NCBI RefSeq assembly: GCF_002886045.1
Contig: NZ_CP025791.1
Location: forward strand, 5,037,001-5,101,000
Length of the DNA: 64,000 nucleotides
From: Flavivirga eckloniae
Lineage (GTDB): Bacteria > Bacteroidota > Bacteroidia > Flavobacteriales > Flavobacteriaceae
Direction of reading: 5' to 3'
Position numbers and translations under genes: made by a program. The notes under the pieces are model-generated. The model searched no databases and had not been told where the DNA came from. It saw only the letters and a list, made by a program, of their open reading frames with translations. Of this stretch, positions 45,204-54,964 are shown in pieces (positions within the stretch are counted from its first letter, which is position 1; each line of letters begins with the position of its first letter).

Positions 45204-48200
45204 TTATCGTTTTAATGTAAAATGCCCTTTTAGATTAAAAGTATTTCCTTCTTGAATGACGTCGGCAGTAAACCAATAATCATCTGTTGGCATATTTTCT
45301 CCGTTATATGTGCCATCCCAGCCCATTGATGTGTGTGGTAATGTTTTAAGAAGTTTACCATGCCTATTGTAAATATGTACCATGGTACCGGGTAGTAGTT
45401 CGACACCAACAATATGCCAGGTATCGTGTATGGTATCGTTGTTTGGTGTGAAAAATTTAGGCACATCGAAAACCATAACGTTTTTGGAAACATCCATACA
45501 ACCGTTTAAGTCTCTTACGGTAACGGTATGCATGCCGTATGATACATTTTCAAAAACATTGGATGTTTGTGCTTCGCCATCATCTAGGACAAATACATAA
45601 TCCCCAATTCTGCTTAGGTCAATTTCGACCGTAATACTGTTAGGGTCTCTAAAATCAATAGATGATGTAAATTCTATAGTAGCCGATTCCGATTCTATAA
45701 CAGAAAAATTGTGGGTATTCGGGCAGTCTCCAGAGATGGTATATGCTCTGGTAACCGTAACCCAATAGTTCCCTACATCGCTAGCATTTTCTAATAATAT
45801 TTCAGATGTTGTTGCACCTGTAGACCATAAATAGGTATCATCGGGATTTCCTGTTTCTGCACTAATCACCAAAGGTAAATTGTCTGTACACAATGGAACG
45901 ATATCTCCAATAGGGATTTCTGGTATTGGGTTTATACGTATTGTGAATTGTGTGACAGCGTGGCAACCAGTATTATTGTTTTCTATACGGGCATAAATGG
46001 TTTCACCATGTGAAGCCGGGTAGGTAAAGTTATCTATAGCATTGGTTCCTGTTTCGGCATTATCGGGATCGTTATAATACGAAATGGTAAAATCTGATGG
46101 GTTTTGAGTGCCTAAAATATTACTGGCAGTTAATGTTGGTAAATCAAATTGATGGAAACCATCATTGGATTTATCATCGCAGGCAACTAAACTGGGTGTA
46201 GTATTCGCAATTGGGTTTGGATTAATTTGCAGAACGAACGACGTTATTATGGCACAACCAGTAGTATTATCGGCTACTTTAACAAAAATAGTATGATTGC
46301 TTGATGTGTAATTATAGATATTTCCGAGTGGCGGTACATTATTGTCTATGTCTAGCTGTGAATTATGATAAGTAATAGTTACGTTACTGGTATCGTTTAC
46401 TAGTATATTGTCAATTTGCGATAAATCGTAAGTATTGGTATCATTATCACAAGTAGGAACTGTGCCAAGATTATTAATTGGCGGTGGTCTGTTTATATGT
46501 AAATCCAGAGGAATAACACTATAGCATTGTGTATCTGTATTGGTTACTTTAATGTAAATGGTTTTAGTATTTTCATTTGAAGCGAAACTTGTAGTATAAT
46601 CAGTGCCGTCTGGTATGCCTTTCGAGTTATCTAACGGTGCATCCGGATCAATATCATTAAAATCTTCAAAATAATGGGTTTCAAGATTGATCTTTATACG
46701 ATCATAAATTTCAAAAATCTCAGAATTAATATTATTTAGGGTATATGTTACGTTTGAATCGTTATTTTCATCACACTCGGTTATAGACATGGCGTTCCCT
46801 ATATTTGGAGGGGTTAATACACCTATAATTAGTTTTTCAACGATATAACAGGAGGTTGCTACACTTTCAATACGAACATGCAGGGTTTCTTGCTTGTCTG
46901 TGTTGGTATAGCTTGTTGGTACAGCGTTTATGCCATCTTCAGCATCTTCTTCTGTTCTATGGAATGTAATAATTAAAGCTTCAGGCGGGGAAGGACCTTC
47001 AATTTCTGTGATTTTTTCAGTTAAATCAAAAATTTCAATTTCGTCGTTACTAGCGTCATCACAAATAAAAATAGGATCGGGGAGGTTATATACGGGATCT
47101 GCCGATATTTTTAATAAAAACGAATCTGTTGCATAACAATTGGGATCGTCAATATTTTCAACTCTTACATAAATAGTTTCCTCTCCAGATACCGGATAGT
47201 CCAGATCTTTAGGAATCTGGTTGGCAATAATACCATTTAAGGCATCCATTTCATCACTAAAATAGTAAACGATTTTATTGGTTTGTCCATCTAAAATTTC
47301 ACGATCCTTTTCTTCCAGTATAAAATTGGCTGTATTGCTACCTGTTTGGCACACTATAAAGGGATCGATTGTTGGTATGCTGGGTTCGGTATTTACTATA
47401 ATTTCCAGTTCAACGATATTAAAACAACCAGTGGTAGTCACCTTATTTTCTATTCGTACATAAATAGTTTGAGTGTTCGCATTATATGCATCGAGTTGGT
47501 TGTTAGGGATAGCGTTGCTAACATCGCCACCTTCGGCATCTGCACGGGACGTAAAGAAGTTAACATTTACAAGGGTTTCGTCTGCGACTATTTCCGATAT
47601 TTTGTTTCTTAGGTTTACTACGGAAAAACCATCTGGATTGCCATCGCTGGTATCGCAAATCATTTCTGGTGATGGTGTTGTAGCAGGAGGTGCCGTATTA
47701 ATTATTATTTTAAATTCATTTACAGTGTAACATGATGTTATGTTATGATCGATACGCGCAAAAATAATATCTTCGTTTGTTATGTCATGAAAATCCGGAA
47801 GCTCATTTGTTCTGTTATCTGCGTCGGCTTGGGTTGGAAAATAACTAGCTGTAAAGTTAGGGTTACTACTGGTTACCAGATCACTAAGTGTAGCAAGTTC
47901 TACACTCATGGTACCGTCATCGTCAGTATCGCAATAAGGAACACTTTGATTTGGGAAATAGATAATCGGGTTAACCAGTAATGTAATATCATCTACAGCA
48001 GTACAGCCAGTAAGAGGGTTTTCTAGTTTTACATATATTACCTTAGGGCTTTCGGCATTAAATGTAGATCCTGATATTGGAGTGCCGTTAACTTTATCTC
48101 TTTCTTCTTCTGTTTCAAAAAATGTAATGTTTAGGGGAAACGGTAAATCATTAATTATTTTGCCTTCTAAAGTGGTTAGATTGAATTCAAACGAATCGGT

Positions 48201-50147
48201 GCTATCTTCATTATTATCGCATTGTGCAAAATCGCCCAAGTCTGTACCTGTTAAAAGTAAATTGTTGTGAAGGTTTAATTCTACAATAGTGGCACAGCCT
48301 GTTGTGTTGTCTTCTACTCTTATATAAATAGTCCGCTCTTCTAAGTTTAAGTTTTGGTAGTTTGTAGGATTTGGGATAGGATTTGCACCGTTTTCGGCAT
48401 CATCGCTACTTTCGTGAAACGTTGTGGTAACATTGGTAACTGTTCCTATGACATCACCAAGAACTTCGGTTAAATCGAAATCAGCGGTTCCGTTCATGTC
48501 GCTATCGCAAGCATCTAAATATTGAGCGTCTCTTTTTACATCTGGACTAATATCTAAATTAACTGTTAACACTTCCGAAGCATTAACACAGCCTGTTAAC
48601 ACGTTTATTACACGAACATAAACATCGTATGTAGGTGTAACGCTATTAAGGTATGGTGATGCTATTGGGTTATTACCATTAGCAGCATCTGCTGGACTGG
48701 TATGATAGGATACTATTAAATCGCTTGAACCATTGGTTATTTCATCATCCTTTTCAGTTAGGTCTATAATGGTGAAACCATTGGGTACATCATCACTGTC
48801 GCAAACCTGCAATGGCTGTGGTGTAACTATATTTGGAATAGGGTTTACCACTAAATTAAAGGAAGTATAGGCAAAACAGTTCGTATCTGTATCTTCTATT
48901 CTCACAAAAATTTCCTGTGGGTTGGAAGTATTAAGAATGGGCGTAGTAATTTCAGATATATCTGCTCTAGCATCTGCTTCAGAATAGTGATAGGAATGGG
49001 TATAATTTGAAAAGGGAACGTTTATATCGAGGTCTGCATCTCTGGTCGTAAGATCGAATAATTCACTTTCATCTCCAGATATGTCATCACACAATTCATA
49101 GTCGGCAATTGGAGTAATGGGCTCTTCTGTATTAAGTGTTACGCTTATTTCATCTTCTTCAACACAAATAGAACCATTTATAGATACACTTACTTCTACT
49201 TTATAGGTGCCATTTTGTATGGCATTATATGTTGGATTCGTAGCTCCACCTATTAAAATATTATTCCTATACCAGGCGTAAGAGGCTAACGGGTTATTTA
49301 TATCTGCATCTAAAAGGGTTGCGCTGGCACAAGTTTCGATATCTTCTCCCAGATCTAAAATTTTGAAACTGTCTCCTTCTATAAATACTGCGGAGTCTAA
49401 AGTACCGTCATTTTGATCGGCAATAATAATTTTAATGTGATATTGAATATTTGGGGTAATTGTTGTAGAGGCTGTTAATACGTTGGTACGCCCCAGATAG
49501 TTTGTATCGCCTAAATTGTAACCGTCAAAGTATTGTTCGTTTTGAGGACCACATGCCGGTAATAGGTTAGGGCGGATATTATTTGTGTTAACAGGGTCTG
49601 AAGTACCTGGAACTAAGGCAATATTTTGATAAGGTCCTGTACTGGAGGCTTCTCTAATTAAAAAAACGAATCCATCGGAAATTAAGCATGGGTTTATACC
49701 ATCGTAATCTTCTGAAGCAAACAAATAGTTAAACTGAAATTGATTTGATATGGATACAATATCGAATTCGATAGAGGTAGCGTTAAGCGTATTGGTAATA
49801 CCTAAAGCGGTTTCTATGTCTGGGTCTGTTCCCCAGGTTGTTGAAGTTTCGCTAAGAGGTGGGGTAATAGTCCCATTTCCACCTGATGCCGCACTACCGG
49901 TTGAAAGCATAATACCATTCTGGAAAGGGAAATTTGAGCCTGCACGTTCAAAATAGCCATAACTCGTTAACCCATGGGAGTTACCATTAACCGATGATGT
50001 TATATTGGAAATATTTACACAGCCATCTACGAGATTGTCTTCTATAAGTTGTTGTAGATTGACACTGGAATCCACAGATATTTTCTGCGAAAACATAAAA
50101 TTGTTACCGCAAACCAGTATAAACAAGACATAGCAAATAAACCTCAT
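45204..50147 (-). CDS. large T9SS type B surface protein with choice-of-anchor L domain and 11 modules
   Basis: 1647 residues. Signal peptide (about 1-21), a choice-of-anchor L domain (about 25-265, with GYFERAGSNFPFQNGIMLSTG, FNYLFASEDYDG and SDGFVFLIRE), one Ig-like domain (about 266-342), then 11 consecutive modules of about 97 residues (343-1411), a further Ig-like domain, and the C-terminal T9SS type B domain (KFFTPNNDTIHDTWHIVGV..GWDGTYNGENMPTDDYWF..GHFTLKR). Surface adhesin is inferred from architecture. Confidence 0.9.
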   Translation of the reverse strand: MRFICYVLFILVCGNNFMFSQKISVDSSVNLQQLIEDNLVDGCVNISNITSSVNGNSHGLTSYGYFERAGSNFPFQNGIMLSTGSAASGGNGTITPPLSETSTTWGTDPDIETALGITNTLNATSIEFDIVSISNQFQFNYLFASEDYDGINPCLISDGFVFLIREASSTGPYQNIALVPGTSDPVNTNNIRPNLLPACGPQNEQYFDGYNLGDTNYLGRTNVLTASTTITPNIQYHIKIIIADQNDGTLDSAVFIEGDSFKILDLGEDIETCASATLLDADINNPLASYAWYRNNILIGGATNPTYNAIQNGTYKVEVSVSINGSICVEEDEISVTLNTEEPITPIADYELCDDISGDESELFDLTTRDADLDINVPFSNYTHSYHYSEADARADISEITTPILNTSNPQEIFVRIEDTDTNCFAYTSFNLVVNPIPNIVTPQPLQVCDSDDVPNGFTIIDLTEKDDEITNGSSDLIVSYHTSPADAANGNNPIASPYLNSVTPTYDVYVRVINVLTGCVNASEVLTVNLDISPDVKRDAQYLDACDSDMNGTADFDLTEVLGDVIGTVTNVTTTFHESSDDAENGANPIPNPTNYQNLNLEERTIYIRVEDNTTGCATIVELNLHNNLLLTGTDLGDFAQCDNNEDSTDSFEFNLTTLEGKIINDLPFPLNITFFETEEERDKVNGTPISGSTFNAESPKVIYVKLENPLTGCTAVDDITLLVNPIIYFPNQSVPYCDTDDDGTMSVELATLSDLVTSSNPNFTASYFPTQADADNRTNELPDFHDITNEDIIFARIDHNITSCYTVNEFKIIINTAPPATTPSPEMICDTSDGNPDGFSVVNLRNKISEIVADETLVNVNFFTSRADAEGGDVSNAIPNNQLDAYNANTQTIYVRIENKVTTTGCFNIVELEIIVNTEPSIPTIDPFIVCQTGSNTANFILEEKDREILDGQTNKIVYYFSDEMDALNGIIANQIPKDLDYPVSGEETIYVRVENIDDPNCYATDSFLLKISADPVYNLPDPIFICDDASNDEIEIFDLTEKITEIEGPSPPEALIITFHRTEEDAEDGINAVPTSYTNTDKQETLHVRIESVATSCYIVEKLIIGVLTPPNIGNAMSITECDENNDSNVTYTLNNINSEIFEIYDRIKINLETHYFEDFNDIDPDAPLDNSKGIPDGTDYTTSFASNENTKTIYIKVTNTDTQCYSVIPLDLHINRPPPINNLGTVPTCDNDTNTYDLSQIDNILVNDTSNVTITYHNSQLDIDNNVPPLGNIYNYTSSNHTIFVKVADNTTGCAIITSFVLQINPNPIANTTPSLVACDDKSNDGFHQFDLPTLTASNILGTQNPSDFTISYYNDPDNAETGTNAIDNFTYPASHGETIYARIENNNTGCHAVTQFTIRINPIPEIPIGDIVPLCTDNLPLVISAETGNPDDTYLWSTGATTSEILLENASDVGNYWVTVTRAYTISGDCPNTHNFSVIESESATIEFTSSIDFRDPNSITVEIDLSRIGDYVFVLDDGEAQTSNVFENVSYGMHTVTVRDLNGCMDVSKNVMVFDVPKFFTPNNDTIHDTWHIVGVELLPGTMVHIYNRHGKLLKTLPHTSMGWDGTYNGENMPTDDYWFTADVIQEGNTFNLKGHFTLKR
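45915..49121 (-). repeat. 11 tandem two-Cys modules in the 1647-aa adhesin
   Basis: Each module of about 97 residues begins with a hydrophobic strand ending in CD (VCDSDD, ACDSDM, QCDNNE, YCDTDD, ICDTSD, VCQTGS, ICDDAS, ECDENN, TCDNDT, ACDDKS), continues with a DL turn and T-x-x-x-A-x-x-x-x-N-x-I, and ends IYVRIEN..GC..x..L-x-x-x-P. Sequences are diverged, so this is an old duplication rather than a recent DNA repeat. Confidence 0.85.
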
Positions 50148-50289
50148 AGCTTGTAGGCTTTTTTTTTGATTTTACTAGGCAAAATATTTATGTAAATCGG
50201 GGCGGATTACGGGCGGAAAGTAGATGTTTTTTAAGTGAAACACAAAAAAAAACAATGAAATGCATTTTAATTAGTTTTAAGGTGTTTTT

Positions 50290-53073
50290 TTAATATTTCA
50301 GAGTAAAATGATTCTTAAAAACTCTACCATCTTCTAGTTGAACGGAAAACCAATAATCGTCTACAGGAAGTCTATTCCCGTTAACTGTACCATCCCAGCC
50401 TTCACCAATAGGGTTTATTTGTTTTATTAGTCTACCATATCTGTTAAAAATATGGATTTTGGTGTTTGGCTGAAACATGTTGGAAACCCCATATATTTGC
50501 CATGTATCATGCTTACCGTCATTATTTGGGGTAAAGAATTTTGGAAAGCCAATAACCGATACTTTTTTTGGAGGTGTAATACCACAGTTGTTTTTAACGT
50601 CTTTAACGGTAACGGTATAAATACCCGGGGCTATATTTTCGAATACGTTGCTGTCTTGATATGGCACGTATACTATATTGTTTTCATTCAATAATCGGTA
50701 TTGGTAAGTACCTTCTCCAGAAACAAAAACGGTAATGGTATTATTTTGGGAGGCATCACGTACCTCAAAAGGTTTGTTTGGGTTAAACGTAGCCACATTG
50801 GAAGGTTCAACAATAATCGTTCTTTCTTTAGAACAGCCAAACCCGTTTGTATTGGTAATGGTTACATGATAGCTGCCTGCTTCGTTTATTGGGATGTTAT
50901 ACGAGCTTTCTCCCGTAGACCAAACGTAGGTATAATCGCCTTCTAAGCCATTAGGAATGCCAGCATTAATTGAAATTGTTTTAGGGTACTTGTTTAGGCA
51001 ATAATAATAAGTTAAATCGTCGGTATCTAGATTTGGTAATTTATTAATCTTTAGTACGACTTCAATGATACTAAAACAGGCATTATTGTTTTCTGCCCGA
51101 GCATAAATGGTATGATCGTAGGCATTGTTTTCATTTTTATAGGGTGTGTTTAAACTGTTTTTTTCTAAAAGGGCGTCGCTTCGGGTTTCGTAATAGGTTA
51201 TTGGATGGGTAAAGTTATTCGTGGTTTGAATATTGGCGGTTATGTCGTTTAAATTGAACGTATTTATACCATCTTCAGATCCTAATTCGTCGCAAATATT
51301 ATGGATGAAGGGCGGGATGCTTACCGTACTTAAATTTAAGGTTAATGTGGAAATGTTATAGCAGTTTGAATTGGTATTGTAAACTTCTACATATATCGGA
51401 CCTGGATTATCGGCATCATATTCATAATTATCGCTATTTGCAATTTTTGCATTTCTACCATTATCGCTGAAAAATCTGGTAGCTAAATCTGGATTGCCAC
51501 CTGTTAGGTCGTCATTAGCTTGGGTTAAGTCAAATCTTGTTTTTCCTCCAATTATACCATCTTCGTCGCATTGTATAATTTCTGCATCATGGGCTATAGG
51601 ATTTGGGTTAAATGTAACTGTGGCAATACCTTCGAGCGTTTCGCTACAATCTCCTGTATTTAAATCGACAAAAACCCTATATAATCCAGAGGTATGGCCA
51701 TCTGATGTTGGAATATCTAAATAATAATTAGAATCAGATAACGGAATATCGTTATAAGACCATGAATAAATGGCTCCGGGAATATTGTCGGCTTTTAACC
51801 TATAATTATCCCCTTCGCATAATTGTAACCTTGTAGATGTTGCGTTATTGCCTATAATATCTATTTTTTCGGCAAAAAAGGAGGATATAAACGGCGGTAG
51901 TCCTTGGTTGGAATTCCTGCTGAGACGTATTGCGTTATGTTCATAATTACAGGAAGGTCCCAGATTATTAGGATCGTTTATTACAGATAAATAAGGGGAG
52001 CCAATATTGTAAGTTACACTCATAGCCCGATAAATCCTTCCGTCGAGCCCTAATTGCAAACCTCCTCTAAACATTTGTCTCTCGTCTAAAACAACTTCAC
52101 TGCCACTTATATCTGTAGCGGTTAAATCGTATTGTAGTAGGGAACTGTATTGTACGTCGGGGTTATTGAATTGTTCTTGATCGGGATTAAAAAAGGCAGA
52201 AACATATAAGATTTGACCGTTTTGAGAGAATTCAACCCCATAGGGCGATTGTGGCCTATTAACTGGTGAAAAATTAATGGTAATTTCATTTTGATTGCTA
52301 ACCATCCCTGTGGTTACATCAAAATCGTAAAGAAACAGACCTGAGACACTATTAGCACAGACCAGTTTTGTACCATCTGGCGAAAGCTTTAAATAGCCTC
52401 TGGCATCTGTTACGTCAAGCCCATTAAACGGAGAGACATAGGGTGTTGTGTTTATTCCATTTTCTGTTATCTCGTAAGCATAAAAGGTGTTGTAGACAAT
52501 GGGGTCTGTAAGTAGACCAGTTGGCGGGGCTAAGGTAATAACCCAGAGCGATTGTGTTTTGCAATCTTTTACAACTGCACTTATTTTTTCTGAACTTTTA
52601 GCAAGTAAGTTGATGTTTTTTGATGTTACATCTCCAAATCCTCCGTTTAAAGTCATGTCTACTATAGAGTAGTTAAAACCATTATCGATATTGTCACCAA
52701 AGAATGTATCTACTGTAAAGATATAATAGATGTTAGGATCTTTTGGTTTGGGTATTACTATAGCAGATTGTGTGCTTGAGGGATTACCAAATAAACCATT
52801 GCCTATTGCTTGATTGGCATTAGACATTGGGGTGTGCGATTTGTCCCAAACCGTGATACCATCTGTATAAAACAGTAAATTACCATTGGCATCAGAAATG
52901 GTTGTACAACCTTCCAAGGTGTTCAATCTGCCATCTGTTAATTCAGAAATAGAGCCATCTACATTAAAGCGAATCCCTGCATTTTCTCCAAAGTACCAAT
53001 TTGAAGCTTCCTTTTGACAAAAAGCATTGCAGCTAATAATTAAGCTTAGTATTAAAAGAGTGGTTTTTTTCAT
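50290..53073 (-). CDS. T9SS type B surface protein with N-terminal beta-propeller
   Basis: 927 residues. Signal peptide (to about 19), then a propeller-like region of about 380 residues that begins SNWYFGENAGIRFNVDGS and contains YLKLSPDGTKLVCAN, YGVEFSQNGQILYVSAFF and GLQLGLDGRIYRAMS; an Ig-like domain; two copies of the two-Cys module (about 51025-51605); another Ig-like domain; and the T9SS type B domain (KFFTPNNDGKHDTWQIYGV..GWDGTVNGNRLPVDDYWF). The same N-terminal layout is frequent in gliding flavobacteria. It lies directly after the ABC exporter genes. Confidence 0.9.
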   Translation of the reverse strand: MKKTTLLILSLIISCNAFCQKEASNWYFGENAGIRFNVDGSISELTDGRLNTLEGCTTISDANGNLLFYTDGITVWDKSHTPMSNANQAIGNGLFGNPSSTQSAIVIPKPKDPNIYYIFTVDTFFGDNIDNGFNYSIVDMTLNGGFGDVTSKNINLLAKSSEKISAVVKDCKTQSLWVITLAPPTGLLTDPIVYNTFYAYEITENGINTTPYVSPFNGLDVTDARGYLKLSPDGTKLVCANSVSGLFLYDFDVTTGMVSNQNEITINFSPVNRPQSPYGVEFSQNGQILYVSAFFNPDQEQFNNPDVQYSSLLQYDLTATDISGSEVVLDERQMFRGGLQLGLDGRIYRAMSVTYNIGSPYLSVINDPNNLGPSCNYEHNAIRLSRNSNQGLPPFISSFFAEKIDIIGNNATSTRLQLCEGDNYRLKADNIPGAIYSWSYNDIPLSDSNYYLDIPTSDGHTSGLYRVFVDLNTGDCSETLEGIATVTFNPNPIAHDAEIIQCDEDGIIGGKTRFDLTQANDDLTGGNPDLATRFFSDNGRNAKIANSDNYEYDADNPGPIYVEVYNTNSNCYNISTLTLNLSTVSIPPFIHNICDELGSEDGINTFNLNDITANIQTTNNFTHPITYYETRSDALLEKNSLNTPYKNENNAYDHTIYARAENNNACFSIIEVVLKINKLPNLDTDDLTYYYCLNKYPKTISINAGIPNGLEGDYTYVWSTGESSYNIPINEAGSYHVTITNTNGFGCSKERTIIVEPSNVATFNPNKPFEVRDASQNNTITVFVSGEGTYQYRLLNENNIVYVPYQDSNVFENIAPGIYTVTVKDVKNNCGITPPKKVSVIGFPKFFTPNNDGKHDTWQIYGVSNMFQPNTKIHIFNRYGRLIKQINPIGEGWDGTVNGNRLPVDDYWFSVQLEDGRVFKNHFTLKY

Positions 53074-53099
53074 ATTTGGAAGCTATACTCCCAAATATA

Positions 53100-53924
53100 T
53101 TATAAATCCCGCTTTTTTAATAATCTATACGATAAAAAGATAAATAGAGCAGTCCAACCTATAACAATAGCAAACTCGTACCAATGAGCGCCATAATCGT
53201 AAGCTAGGTTGGCTTTATCTGGGAATTTTGTCATGGCAATTCTCTGAAAAGGTTGATCTATAAGTTTGTACATGGATTTTAAGGGAAAGAAGTTTTGTAT
53301 TCTTTCTGCCATGTCGGTATCCAGTTTCCAAGCCATTAGTCCAAAAATAATCCATTCTAATATGTAAAGAATAAATAGGAATGCCAAGGCAAATGCCGAA
53401 CGCTTTATGAGCATACCGAAGAACAAACACAAACTAAAAAAGCCAATGAGTTTTATAAAATAGGCCAATAGGAATTCGGTTTCCCTAAAAATAATCGAAG
53501 CTTCGGTATAGCTTGAGTAATAAAGACCAATGCAAAGGGATATTAAGCTTATAAGTACGGTTGAAACCAAAGAAAAGAATATTATGGTATAAAACTTTGA
53601 AAGAATGAATTCTTTCTTGCTCAATCCGTCTATAAGGTTTTGTTTTATGGTTTTGTTGCTGTATTCGTTACCGATCATACTTACTACTACGATGGCAAAA
53701 AAGAACTTAAATTGAGAGGCGAAAAAAGTGGTTAAATGCCAGATTATCGGAAAATTAAAAATACCTAATTCACCCAGTTCTAAAGTGAAAAAACCAAATA
53801 CATTAATTTTTAATGATGATAACAGAATAACGAAAAATGGTAAAATAAACGAAACAAATATGAGTATTATACTCGTTCTGTTAAGGAATAATTTTTGCAA
53901 TTCTAAATTTAAAAGTCGTAACAT
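53100..53924 (-). CDS. ABC-2 type transporter permease
   Basis: 274 residues, six TM segments. It begins MLRLLNLELQKLFLNRTSIILIFVSF, carries MIGNEYSNKTIKQNLIDGLSKKEFILSKFYT (the cytoplasmic coupling loop of ABC-2 permeases) and ends YRLLKKRDL. It is partner of the ATPase encoded 19 bp upstream. The substrate is unknown. Confidence 0.9.
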   Translation of the reverse strand: MLRLLNLELQKLFLNRTSIILIFVSFILPFFVILLSSLKINVFGFFTLELGELGIFNFPIIWHLTTFFASQFKFFFAIVVVSMIGNEYSNKTIKQNLIDGLSKKEFILSKFYTIIFFSLVSTVLISLISLCIGLYYSSYTEASIIFRETEFLLAYFIKLIGFFSLCLFFGMLIKRSAFALAFLFILYILEWIIFGLMAWKLDTDMAERIQNFFPLKSMYKLIDQPFQRIAMTKFPDKANLAYDYGAHWYEFAIVIGWTALFIFLSYRLLKKRDL

Positions 53925-53943
53925 GAGATGTATTTTGGTTGAT

Positions 53944-54840
53944 TTAGTTCTTGTCTGTTAATTGTAAAAATTGTTCTTCTAAGCTTTCTTTACGTTGTAC
54001 CAGATGTGTGAGAATAATATCGTTTTCGAATAGGTATTTGTTAAAGTCTTCAGATTTCATCGGTTCGTTTAAAAAAGCGGTTATTAAATCGTCTTCAACT
54101 TTAATATTTTTAAATGCTGTATTATTTTCCAGTAAGTTTATTAATTCTTTATGCTTGGTGGCTTTTAATTCGAAGAATCCATGACTGGAAATCATTTCGT
54201 CTACACGACCAGAGTATAGCTTAACACCTTTACGAAGTACAACGACATGAGAGCATACTTTTTCAACTTCGTCCAATAAATGTGATGCTAAAAGAATGGT
54301 TGTTCCTTTGGCTGCTATTTGTTTTATAATTTCTCTAATTTGGTGTATGCCTTGTGGGTCTAAGCCGTTGGTGGGTTCGTCCAGAATGAGAATTTCAGGA
54401 TCATTTAAAAGGGCAGATGCTATGGCCAAACGTTGCTTCATTCCCAACGAATAGGTTCTAAACTTACTGTTTTTACGATCTAAAAGCCCAACGATTTCTA
54501 GTTTTTCGTCAATCTTGTTATAATCTACACCTTTAATTTTACAAACCAATTTCAGGTTTTGGGCGGCTGTCATGTACGGATAAAAGTTTGGTCGCTCAAT
54601 AATGGCGCCAACTTTTTTAAGGGCATTGTGGGTTGATATGTTTCCATCAAACCAGTGAAAATCACCTTGTGTTTTGTTTACAACATTTAAAACGATACCT
54701 AATGTTGTGGATTTTCCGCTTCCGTTTGGACCTAAAATACCATAGACATTGCCTTTGTTTATGGTAAATGATAAATCTTTAACTGCTGTTAAATACCCGA
54801 ATTTTTTAGTGAGGTTGTTTATTGTTAGTATAGATTCCAA
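53944..54840 (-). CDS. ABC transporter ATP-binding protein
   Basis: 298 residues. Walker A GPNGSGKST, Q-loop region IIERPNFYPYMTAAQNL, signature YSLGMKQRLA, Walker B ILILDEPTNGLDPQG and H-loop ASHLLDEVEKVC, with a C-terminal ~85-residue extension typical of CcmA/bacitracin-type exporters. The start is a TTG at 54840 (LESILTINNLTKKFG); no upstream ATG is in frame. It forms a pair with the permease downstream. Confidence 0.92.
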   Translation of the reverse strand: MESILTINNLTKKFGYLTAVKDLSFTINKGNVYGILGPNGSGKSTTLGIVLNVVNKTQGDFHWFDGNISTHNALKKVGAIIERPNFYPYMTAAQNLKLVCKIKGVDYNKIDEKLEIVGLLDRKNSKFRTYSLGMKQRLAIASALLNDPEILILDEPTNGLDPQGIHQIREIIKQIAAKGTTILLASHLLDEVEKVCSHVVVLRKGVKLYSGRVDEMISSHGFFELKATKHKELINLLENNTAFKNIKVEDDLITAFLNEPMKSEDFNKYLFENDIILTHLVQRKESLEEQFLQLTDKN

Positions 54841-54964
54841 GTTTTTACTTTTTTATGCCATATAGAAAAATAGCACTGGTTATTTATTAAAGTACGACGA
54901 CAGTCTGTTTGTTTTGTTACAGTTGTGTTAAATAAAAGTTTTAAATTTGAATAATTATTGAATT

